NCBI GenBank assembly: GCA_963691705.1
Contig: OY829539.1
Coordinates: 59,184,327-59,248,326, forward strand
Source: Viola odorata
Taxonomy: Eukaryota > Streptophyta > Magnoliopsida > Malpighiales > Violaceae
Reading direction: 5' to 3'
Length of the DNA: 64,000 bases
In this document: positions 34,649 through 44,700 of the stretch, piece by piece
Layout of the letters: every line of letters begins with the position of its first letter
Numbering within the stretch: position 1 is the stretch's first letter
Program-made: the position numbers and the translations under genes
Notes under the pieces: generated by a model
Seen by the model: the letters and a program-made list of their open reading frames with translations, nothing else
Told to the model about the DNA's origin: nothing
The model's database searches: none

Positions 34649-37600
34649 GCGAGCAATATTCCAAGAATTAGGTAAGGGAGTACCGTCAAGTGCTTCTAGG
34701 TGATACGCCCCCTTTCCGATAACACGAGTGACACGGTATGGGCCCTTCCAATTTGTGCTAAGTTTCCACATCCGTTGGTCCGCCGCTCGCTTGTCCCTGA
34801 GCACCAAGTCTCCCGTCTTGAGCAGTCGCTCCTTAACATGTCTGTTGTGATATCGCGCCATTTTCCTCTTATAATGCATTGTTTTCAGGATGCCTTCCTC
34901 ATGTAGCTCAGGCAACATGTCAAGGTTAGCCCGTAACCTTTCTTCGTTTAATTCCTCCTTGAAATACTCCACCCTTAGGCTTAGAGTGCCGATTTCCACA
35001 GGTGTGACAGCTTCGGTGCCGAAAGCCATAGCAAAGGGCGTTTCTCCCGTACTAGTTTTGACAGTCATGCGGTAGGCCCACATTACATAGGGTAGTTCGT
35101 CTGGCCACTTCTTTTTTGAACCCTCAAGATTTTTCTTCATGCCACTCAGAATGCTTCGGTTGGTCACCTCCGCCTGACCATTGGTCTGGGGATGCGCCAC
35201 AGAGGAAAACCTCTGTTCGATCTGGAATTCCTCACACTGTTCTTTGAAAAAGCGACTCGTAAATTGTGTCCCGTTGTCGCTGACTAGCACGCGGGGTACC
35301 CCGAAGCGCATGATAATTTGGTGTTTAAAGAAGTGTCATACCCTCTCTGTCGTGATGTTGGCTACCGCTTCTGCTTCTGCCCATTTGGTGAAGTAGTCCA
35401 CAACCACAATTACAAATTTCAATTGGGACCTCGCCTTAGGAAAAGGGCCTAAAATGTCAATTCCCCACTTAGCAAAAGGACAAGGTGCCACGATCTGAGA
35501 TATTTCAGTGGCGGGTCGTCGAGGGATTTTGGCAAATTCTTGACACTTATGACATGTTTGCACAAAGTTGTTACAATCCCTGCGAATGGTGGGCCAATAA
35601 AATCCTGACCGGAATACCTGCGCGGCCATGGTACCACCCGATACATGCATGCCACAGATCCCTTCATGAATCTCTCGCAGGGTATGGAGGCTTCTTGTTC
35701 CATTATACATTTTGCAACTGGGTGCGAGAAACATCTCCGAATTAACTCCCCGTCGTAATAAGTGCACATTGCCGCTTGCTTCAGTACTTTTTTCTTTTCC
35801 GCGTTGTCGCTGGGCAACTTGTCGTGCTTTAAGAATTTTATCACAGGGATCCTCCAGTCCTTTTCAATTTCTTCCACACATAGTGATAGTTGTTCCTCCA
35901 TGAAGGACGGTAATGACCTTTCCTCGTAGTACACGCCCTCTGGTATGGTAGCCTCCTGATTGGCTGCCGCTTTGGCAAGGTTATCTGCCTCGGCATTGTC
36001 CTCCCGCGGGATGTGTTCAAGGGTGACGCACACGCCGCTTTGTTCAATCTCTGCCAACTCTCTTTTCACTTTAGAGAGGTATTGCACCATGATCGGTTCT
36101 CTGGCTTGGGAATGTCCCAAGACTTTATCAATTACCAACTTGGAGTCTCCTCGTATTTTTAACCGTGGGGCTCCTGCTACCATGTCGCCCTTGGCTTTGG
36201 TGAAAAGATTTCTTCCTATTCTAAGCCCTGCCAATAGCGCTTTGTATTCCGTCACGTTATTGGATAACGGTTGTAAGATTCTAATGGCATGTCGCACCTG
36301 CACATCGTATGGCCCGATCATATAAATGCCAGCTCCTGCTAGCTCTTGATTTTTAGCACCATCTACGTAGATGACCCATGAGTCCGCAGGGGCCTCCAAG
36401 GGTGGGAGCTTTGCACCACTCTCTTCCTTTTCGAGCGGCTCCAACGCCTTGTCCCCGGTAAAAGTACATTCGGCGATAAAATCTGCCAAAACCTGAGCTT
36501 TTACGGATGGCTGAGCTTTGTATTGTAGTCCATATTGCTCAAGCTCAATTGCCCAAATCAACATCCTCCCCGAGGACTCCGGTTTCCTAAAAATTCTTTT
36601 CAAGGGTTGATCTGTAAGCACGACGACTGGATGGGCCTGGAAATACCTGTCCATCTTTCGTGTGGACTGTATCAGGGCGAACGCCACTTTCTCAATGTGG
36701 GTGTATCGCACCTCGACGTCTTTTAACACATGGTTGACAAAGAAAATGGGTCGGTGATTGTGATTGTCCTCACGCACCAGAACGGCACTGACCACTTCAT
36801 CCGCAATGCCAAGGTACAAGAATAGGGTGTCGCTCGGCTCCGGTCGTGTTAGCACCAAGTCGGACGACAAGTAAGCTTTCAAACCCACGAACGCTTCTTC
36901 GCATTCTTGTGTTCATCCAAAAGGAGCTTTCCTGCGTATGACTTTAAAGAACGGCAAGCACTTCTCGCCTTGCTTAGAGATGAACCGTCCTAAAGCAATG
37001 ACACGTCCTGTTAACCTCTGAACTTCTTGAAGGGTTCGCGGCGACACCATATCATGGGTAGCCTTAATCTTTGACGGGTTCGGCTGGATGCCCTTCTGGC
37101 TTACCACATACCCCAAAAATTTTCCCGTTTGAAATGCAAACGCGCATTTGTGAGGGTTCAATTTTATCTGATACTTCCTTAATGTGTCGAAAACCTCTTG
37201 CAGGTCCGTCAAATGGTCACTGAAGCTTCTGCTCTTGACCAGTAGATCATCCACGTATGCTTCTATATTTTTCCCAATTTGTCCCTCGAATACTTTGTTG
37301 GCCATGCGCTGGAAAGTTGCCCCCGTATTCTTTAAACCAAACGGCATCGCCGTGTAACAATAAGTGGCCTTTGGAGTTATAAATGTCATATTTTCCTCAT
37401 CTTCCTTTGCCATGGGAATTTGATCGTATCCAGAATTGGCGTCTAAGGAACTCAAATATGCGTACCCTGCCGCTTGATCGACCAGCTGATCAATCCGAGG
37501 AAGCGGATAACAATCCTTGGGGCAAGCGTCGTTCAAGTTAGTGAAATCAATGCACATGCGCTAATCTCCGCTGGGCTTGAGGACTAAGACGGGGTTGGCC

Positions 37601-38058
37601 AACCAAGTGGGATATTGAACTTCTCAGATGAATCCTGCGTCTAATAGTTTCGCTACCTCCTTATCAATCACAACCGTCTTTTCCGCGGAGAACGCTCGCC
37701 GTTTCTGTTGAACCGGTGTGGCGTGTGGGTCAACGTTGAGTCGATGTTCGGCCACCTCCCTGGACACACCAGGCATGTCCGCCGGTTTCCAGGCGAACTC
37801 TACTTTGCACTTGTTCAACAGCTGAGCTAATTGTGCACTCTCCTCAGGGGTTAACTTTTCACTGACCTCGAAGCTCGCCTCACCATTGCCTTGGACGGGG
37901 ATGGGTACCATTGCATCTACTAGCTGGGTTCGCCTTTCGTCCCTTTGCTCATAGGGATCCGCTGCCACGCACACATATTGATCACAGCTTTTCTGGACCA
38001 TTAGTGAATAACACTCGACGGCTAGTTTTTAGTCGCCCTTGATTGATACTACTCCTTC
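34622..38058 (-). pseudogene. Tat-type pol: reverse transcriptase, RNase H, integrase (inactivated)
   Basis: In order on the minus strand: RT (MCIDFTNLNDACPKDCYPLP, AMPFGLKNTGATFQRM, catalytic YVDDLLVKS, LGYVVSQKGI), RNase H (DEVVSAVLVRE, YTHIEKVAFALI), and a second RNase H-like domain (WVIYVDGAKNQELAGAGIY, NVTEYKALLAGL, RGDSKLVIDKV) typical of the Tat lineage. Integrase follows with its zinc finger (REIHEGICGMHVSGG, CHKCQEFA) and a core with DILGPFP, VSDNGTQFTSRFF and HPQTNGQAEVTNR. It ends with GPYRV and NIARLKLYHARI. In-frame stops lie at 38029-38031, 37624-37626, 37561-37563, 36913-36915 and 35336-35338. A frameshift near 35700 separates RNase H from integrase. Confidence 0.9.
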
Positions 38059-40524
38059 CTAAGAGGGGTACTTCATCCTGAGGTGCTTTTGAGATACCGC
38101 TGCCCCGAAGCGATTGAGGAATGGCCGCCCTAGAATGGCATTATACGGTAGGATGAGGTCCACAACCAGGAACATTAACTCTTCTGATCGCTTGGACGTG
38201 TCTTCTCTAAAATACACAGGCAGCGCTGTGACTCCAATTACGGGTATAGGGATGTCGTCCACTCCAATGATTGGTTTCTTGCAAGGCGCCAATTCACCGG
38301 CGGGGCGCTTCATAAGATTATATGCCTCCAACGAAAATAAATTTACCACGCTGCCGTTATCGATGAGGGTCCTCAGTACCCCATGGCTCCCAATGACCGG
38401 TGTGACCACTAGCGCATCATTATGAGGGAAAACGACGCCCTTCTCATCCTCTTCCGAAAAGTATATCACCATTTTATCCAGTACATCGATAGCCCCCTTT
38501 TTTACAGGCTGGCCTTCCCTTTTCCGCTTTTCTCCTGCCGCGGGTGTCGCTGGGGTAACCTCGTCTAAGAACGACGCGCCGCCAGCAATGATGTTGATAA
38601 TGGGGATGTCCTCATCATGAATCATTAACGCTTCCTTTCTCCTCATATCAGAAGTCCCGCTGCCTCCAGGGGGAGGAGGTAATTGGTGATCACTTGGTGC
38701 CCCATGCAAGGGGTCGCCTCTAGTTTCTTCTCTCATTCGGGTGGCGAATTCTCCAAGATAGCCTTCTTCCAACAAGCGTTGTATTGCTAACTTCAATTCT
38801 CTGCATGCCTCTGTAGAATGTCCCCTAACCTTATGGAACTTGCAAAAAGCATTCTCCCTTCCTCCCATAACCACTCCTGGCTTCACAGGGGCTGGATAGC
38901 GGATTGGCAGGTTCCGCTGCTGAATAATGGTTAAGATTTCCGCTCGTGGGAGTGTGAGGGGAGGTAGGTCGGGGTCGTATATTTGACCCTTAGGCGGATC
39001 TGCCTGCCGCTGAGCATTCGAGCCACCCATTCTTCCTCTAGAAAAGTTACCTTTCTGACGATTCGACACCTTGGGAATATAGTCTTTCCGTTGAGCGTAT
39101 TCGTCACCTGGACGGGTATCGTGGGCCATACTAGCTTGAACAGCGGGAGCAGGAGGGGCGCTCTGGGGCATATCCCGTATCCTATTTTTGTATTCCTCCT
39201 CTTTCATTCTCGTGTAATTGTGGGCCTTCAATCTTAATGCATCTAGAGTCGTTGGGGGGTCCACCATCAGTGTGTCTCTCAGCTTTTCGTATCCACAGTT
39301 CCGCTTCAAAGCTTCTATGGTAAAATCAATGGTGATACCAGGTGTTAACGACATTTCCATATCAAAACGACCGAAATAGCTGTTCAATGACTCTTCTGGT
39401 TTTCTACGTATATCGAATAAGGCAGCGGCAGACTTCCGAATGGGAATAGCTGTGCTGAAGCGACTCCTAAACTTGGCCTCTGGTTGCGGGAAATTATCAA
39501 TTGATCGAGCGGGAAGTCCTTCGAACCAGAGGCGGGTTACTCCCGACAATGTCATAACAAATATTTGACACAGCGCCGCGTCATTGTGCGATTGGAACTG
39601 GACGAAGTCTTTCACTTTGTTAAGATGCGAGATGGGGTCCTTGGTGCCGTCGTATGACTCTGTGGGGAGCTTAACATGTCGGCTGACCCTGTGGTGCCTT
39701 ATACGGTGGGTGAAGGGATGACCCGCGGTGTCATCCAAGATCTCACGATCATGACAGGGCGGAGACATGTCCAGGTGTCGCATGTGCCCTCGAGGCTCAG
39801 GGGTATGACGTTGCCTGGGAGACCGGCTACGACTCCTAGGTGAACGGGCTCGACGCCTCCTACTGCTTGATCTTTCACTCCGTTCCACGGATGCCTCTCT
39901 ACCAGCTCCTTCTCTCCTGCCGTCCCAACGCTCCCTGTACTCATCTTGCTGTCGCTCTACTTGAGAGACGGGAATCCGCGATACCCGCGGCATGTAGGGC
40001 TCCTCCTGTCCATCTACAAGCTGCGCGAAGCTGAATGGCATGCTTATCGCAGGTGAGGTCAGAGGGACATTCACCTGGCGCCAGGGCGATACTGGTCGAT
40101 CAGCGACGATAGACGGGATGAAAATGATTCGAGAGGATACACCCGATGTCGCAGTGCTAGAAGTGGAGCCTGCGGCCAACCCAATCATGTAATCTAGGTG
40201 GGCGCGAAGAGCTAACATCGAGCTTACCGAAGGAGTATTAGAGTCGCCCATTCCATGACCCGTGGGGGGAGGAGCAGAGTGGCTAGATCCGGCCATATGA
40301 GAAAATGGGGTACCCGCTGAAGAAAAGTGGGGACCCATTTGAAGAAACGGGGTACCCATCTGAGAAAACGGCATGCCAGCTGTCAATCCGAAAAGAAAAT
40401 CTGTCTGCGCAGAAAAAGTTTCACGTGATGTGACAAAAGTACTGGACGAAGACGTGGGAAAAAGTTCCCTGCACGCGTGAATATTACGAGCATGAGGGGG
40501 TGTGGATTCTGAATCTAAAGCCAT
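38059..40524 (-). pseudogene. Tat-type gag-protease (821 codons, ends at a premature stop)
   Basis: ATG 40524 lies 65 bp after the primer-binding site. Residues ~1-200 are Ser/Gly/Met-rich. Then comes an Arg/Ser-rich segment (SSRRRRARSPRSRSRSPRQR) and the retrotransposon gag domain (HLNKVKDFVQFQSHNDAALC, RLWFEGLPARSIDNF, YFGRFDMEM). A zinc-knuckle-like CKFHKVRGHSTEAC (C-H-H-C) follows. The protease has LIDNGSVVNLFSLEAYNLM as its active-site region, where other families carry DTG or DSG (DNG is frequent in this lineage), and YNAILGRPFLNRFGA. The frame ends at TAG 38059-38061, but protein similarity continues in the same frame into pol, so gag-pol was one ORF. Confidence 0.9.
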
Positions 40525-40588
40525 GATCCTTCGACTCTCAGGAAGAACAGAGCTTGGTTATTAAGGAAGCTCACTTAATTAACCAAGA

Positions 40589-40606
40589 CTCTCAACGAAA
40601 GCACCA
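40589..40606 (-). other. Primer-binding site of the retrotransposon
   Basis: The minus strand reads TGGTGCTTTCGTTGAGAG two bases after the 5' LTR end, complementary to a tRNA 3' end finishing in CCA. I could not decide which tRNA. Confidence 0.7.
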
Positions 40607-40812
40607 CTTGATAAGAGTCCGAGAGATACTGAGAAGGATCGGCCTGATCTGGGCTGGTCGGGAACACTGTTTCGGGGACTTCGTCACCTGCAAAGCGCCG
40701 GAGGGGGTCTCTGGCGTAAACACTCCGATGCCTAAGTCAGTATGAGTAGTTAAAATGGCAGGGTTCCAGTACGCTATCTTAGGCTTACCCCCCTGGTCGG
40801 AAAAGGTGGGGG

Positions 40813-40820
40813 TATTTATA
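40813..40820 (-). promoter_or_regulatory. LTR TATA box
   Basis: The minus strand reads TATAAATA within GCCTATAAATACCCCCACC, a canonical plant TATA context, about 290 bp before the gag ATG. Confidence 0.7.
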
Positions 40821-40891
40821 GGCAAAGGAAGGACTTTACCGGCAGGGGGTAGGAGCTACCCCCGAGTAGATGTCGCTGGGGTGGCAGGGAG

Positions 40892-40914
40892 TGATGTCAT
40901 GCGGAGTGACGTCA
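40892..40914 (-). promoter_or_regulatory. as-1-like TGACGTCA pair in the LTR
   Basis: The minus strand has TGACGTCA (40907-40914) and TGACATCA (40892-40899), seven bases apart and ~75 bp upstream of the TATA box. Paired TGACG motifs are bound by TGA-type bZIP factors in as-1 elements. The link to stress induction is inference. Confidence 0.45.
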
Positions 40915-41218
40915 TGGATGACCTGGGATGGGATGTCGTCGTGCGGATGTCGCGTGAGAGCCCCCTCCGCTGATGTCGACCATCCCAGGGTCGGCCGCCA
41001 GGCTAGGGGCGGTATGAACAGGGTCTCGTCTCCCTCGACGGGTACAGTATCCTGGCCTGGTCACCCGGTGGAGGGGTAGAGATGTCGCTTTAGTGGTATC
41101 AATAGTTATCAAATATGATAATGAGATTGGAAGCTGATTTGGAAGAATGATGTGGACAGCCACGTCCTTCGGCGCGGTAGTTCGGACATCTCATTGCGTA
41201 AGTTTAGCATTTCTCTTA

Positions 41219-41781
41219 GTTTTATTCTTTATTCGCATTTCTTTGAACAGTTTCTATTTTTTTTTCTTTTAATTTTTGAGGGAAAAAAAATCTGCTTTAA
41301 AATGGAAAATGTAACGGCCATAAAAAGTCAACTAACCAATTGTTTTTGCAAAAATTGTTGAAAGTTTTGTTGGAGTTTTTTTTTTAAACAGAATTATTGA
41401 TAAGGAAACTTGAGATTTTTCCTTTCCTATTTTATATAAAGAATATTTCAGAAGACACAGTTGATTATGTTACTCTTAAAAATATATCACGTAATTATAT
41501 AGAACACGTATCACTTTTATTAAAATTGCATTTGAATAAATTTATAATAATGCTGAAATAAAATTAATCTTCTCTATATAAATAATAAAAAAATACTAAT
41601 ATTTTAATTTATTTTATAAAAATATATTAGTATTAATTATAAGACATTTTATAAAATAAAAACATTACAACTGCATAATTTAAATCATGCATTTTACATC
41701 CATTACTAATTTTAGAATCCCAATATAAATCCTCAATTTTATTTTCCTTACCTATAGTTTGAAATGATCCATAAATTCACC
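41219..41781. other. AT-rich spacer
   Basis: Between the transposon nest and the stop codon of the Csl gene. Probably contains the Csl 3' UTR. Nothing else recognised. Confidence 0.5.
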
Positions 41782-44700
41782 TCATGTCCTAATGCACAAA
41801 TGAGCAAAAAGCATTGCCAATAGGGTCGATTTGAAAATTGTGGGAAATGGAATCCCATATTTCCCTTTCCGAAACAACCCTTGCACAAATGGCCAAAAAC
41901 AGAGCACAACCATCACACAACCCGCCACCTCCTCCGCCCCTGACCCTTCCCCTTCGTGCGCCGGCCGACGCAACCCAAACAAACCCATAATTAATGCGGC
42001 CAATTGGACCAACAAAAGTGTAGTACCCGGCAGGAAAACGGGTGACCCATCAAAGGTGAGCTGCCCATCATCATCATCATCACCATTGCTTGAAATAGAT
42101 GGATTTTTCTGGGTAATTTCGAACACTGTATCGGAAATTCCTATGATCTTGAATATTGCATTGAAGACTCCAAACAAGAATGCATTGATTGAGACAATTC
42201 TCGACATCATTTGGGTAAGCAACCATGTCTTTACTGATATTCCGGTTTCAAGATACTCTAGCAAAGTGTAGAAGTTGTAAATCAAGAACAAGGCCACATA
42301 GATGTACATAGCTGGCTCTCCCACCTGCATTTTCATAAAATTTTACTTGTTAACACAACTTTGTTACCTTGATTTTTTCAATTGATTTCGTATTTGTACA
42401 TTAGTGTGTTTAATCCATCCCTTATTGTATATGTTTTGTATTTTGTTCGTCAATATTAAAAATCTTTCAATGACATAAAGCCTAAAGCATAATTTAACAA
42501 ATAAATTTTAAAAAATTAGGTGAAAGGCTCTGAACCATAAGTATTTCAAAGCGAACTCACTAATCTCCTCGTAAGAGGTAAAGTGCTTATAATAAGAAAC
42601 TTCATCGTATATATGTATTTATTTTCAATATTTTTAATGTCCTCTCTACCTTTTTAAAGGAGAAATTATATACTATTTTTGGAGTTTCATGTCACGCCCA
42701 ATAATATAAGTGACAGGGATATGATCTCTACAAAGATCGTTCATCATTCGTGTGAGTGGATGAAATGGAACTCCATAAATATTATTTAATTTTCCTTTTG
42801 GTTATTAGGTTAAAGTAGCTCTCGCATTATAGTTTTTTTTTCTTTTATGTTAATATTTTATTAAATTGAAAATTAACAATTTTTTTATAAATATATTCAA
42901 TTGGCTTATAAAAAAAATATCCAATTAAAAATTAACAAATGGTGTTAACCATTTAAATTTGGGCTCACCTTGGGTAGGAATTTGGAGTTGGTGATGATGC
43001 TGTAAGCTGGCAACAAGGCGTAGCACAGCTCAGGGATGGACCGGATTCCCCAAATGAGGATGGTGGTGTAAGCCAAACACTGCCTTAAATGCATCTTAGC
43101 AGTAAAGTAGCCGACGATTGGGCTTTTTCTGCTGAGCAAGACTTCAAGCAAGCCCGCAGCCCATCTCTTTTGTTGGGTCATAACTTCAGGCCCACCATGG
43201 GGTGAGCAGCCCAGAAAGGGAAGTGGATCCGGTGTGCAGTAGGCGGATCTCCAACCTCTCGAATGGATCCATGCTCCCGTCAGAATATCTTCCGCAACAG
43301 AACCATATTGCCAACCAACCTGAAAACAAAGCCCAACACTGTTATTCAGATGAGACTCAGAACTCTATTGTCTGAACTGCGCTGAATAAGAAAATCAATA
43401 ATAGGATAATCAATAAACAAAGTAGTAAACTAACCGGTGTACCCCAGCCAGTGCCAATCTCGTAGCTACAATGAGCAACTTGGACAGCCGCCTCGGCCAG
43501 ATTTTGAAGAGGTTTTGGAGTACTGGTCTTTCCTTGCAATGCATCAGCAGCTGACTTAATTAATGCCTTAGAACTGCCAAATATTTCTTCTAAGTGCTTT
43601 TCCTCAGCTAAACCGCCAGCACGCCAAAGAACAAAAAAAACAAATCCCAATTTCAAAATTTATCATTAGACAAAAATGTCATAAAGAAAAATTCAACTGA
43701 TTTTCATAGAAGAAAAAATATTACTGCACTTATAATATGTGCTTCCTCCATTTTTTTATTTAAGAAAAAAAGAAAATTACTAATTATTTGTCCCCATTAG
43801 ATTTTTTAGTGGCTTAATAATTGTGTCATAAATAATAATCTAACAATTGTAGTCGCTCCCTTCTTCTATCTGACTATTTATTTGGAAATAAATGGTTTTA
43901 GTAAGTGAAATAATAGTTAAAGCGACATTTAAATGAAAACGAAGGGAGTAATTGATTAGTTTTCTAACAATTACCATTGGCAGAGGTCAGAACTTTGGCT
44001 TCATCATCTCTAATATCCTTGTCTGCTGGCCACAAGCCATAAATAATTTTTCGCCTGTGAAAACATCCTGTTCCGCCATACAATGGTCCTTGAATTCCTC
44101 CAAGTCCTTGCCCCACGTACTAATTAAGATGACAATTAAAGGAAAAGAAGAAGATAAAAGTCAGAAAAAGCATTAATTAACCAATCTATATTTATCTTTA
44201 CATGCATTTAGTTTCTTATTAGTTTTTTAATTCTTAATATTCTTGTAATTATTTATTTAAAGCATGAATATATCGAAAAGAGTAAAACATTTTATTATAT
44301 TATACTCCCTCTGGACGGTATTAAATGTCTTTTTAGCACAGTAATTTTCAGTAGGTTTTACACTAAAAAGTCAAGTAAAGTGTATAGTAATTTTCCGTAG
44401 GTTTTCGCCACTTAATACCGTCCGGAGGGAGTACTAGGTAATAATAGATTTCATTATATGGTATTTTATATCGTGGAATTTTTATTAATGTAAACTAAAA
44501 ATAATAATATTTCACCATGAAACTATCGTAGAAAAAAAGAAGTAAAGATTAAGATTTTAAACATACTTTTTGTAGAACTGTCAATGGATGTCCCTCGGGT
44601 GCATCATAGAAATTTTGGGGAGATTGAACGAATCCCAACTCTTCATCTTCTTGAAACTGGGAGCCTAGCAATAGACACATTGCATGACGAACAATCTGTG

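Larger units (their letters stand above)
25666..41111 (-). mobile_element. 15.4-kb Ty3/gypsy LTR retrotransposon, Tat/Ogre type, with antisense ORFs
   Basis: The termini are TGATAA...TTATCA with a perfect 5-bp duplication AATAT (25661-25665 and 41112-41116). Coding direction is minus: 5' LTR at 40609-41111, primer-binding site, gag-protease, RT, RNase H with a second aRNH-like domain, integrase, tandem repeats, and then a ~7-kb block of plus-strand (antisense) ORFs before the truncated 3' LTR at 25666-26065. Large size, order of domains, no chromodomain, and antisense ORFs between pol and the 3' LTR all fit the Tat/Ogre lineage. Six in-frame stops and one frameshift in gag-pol show the copy is inactive. 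Confidence 0.9.
40609..41111 (-). repeat. 5' LTR, complete (503 bp)
   Basis: Runs from TGATAAGAGTCCGAG to TAGTTATCA, followed by the AATAT duplication. On the minus strand the element promoter shows two TGA-type motifs (40892-40914) upstream of TATAAATA (40813-40820). Confidence 0.9.
22118..41215. mobile_element. TIR element carrying gene fragments, split by an LTR retrotransposon
   Basis: The termini GAGAAATGCTAAACTTA (22118) and the inverted TAAGTTTAGCATTTCTC (ending 41215) are flanked by TTA (22115-22117, 41216-41218). The left arm (22118 to ~22540) and the right arm (25305-25665 plus 41117-41215) are long inverted copies. They are rich in CCACCGCC-type triplets and share GCACATTTTCCTCCTCCCTC and CCACGTCATCCTTCC-like blocks. 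Between the arms lie a PPR fragment and an LRR gene fragment. Removing the 15,446-bp retrotransposon and one AATAT leaves an element of about 3.65 kb. TTA flanks suggest PIF/Harbinger, while gene capture and long arms resemble Pack-MULEs, so the superfamily is left open. Confidence 0.7.

Noticed and set aside
35449..35700. Extension of the RNase H frame beyond ~35700
   Set aside because: After the frameshift this frame no longer resembles pol; the true continuation is the integrase frame.
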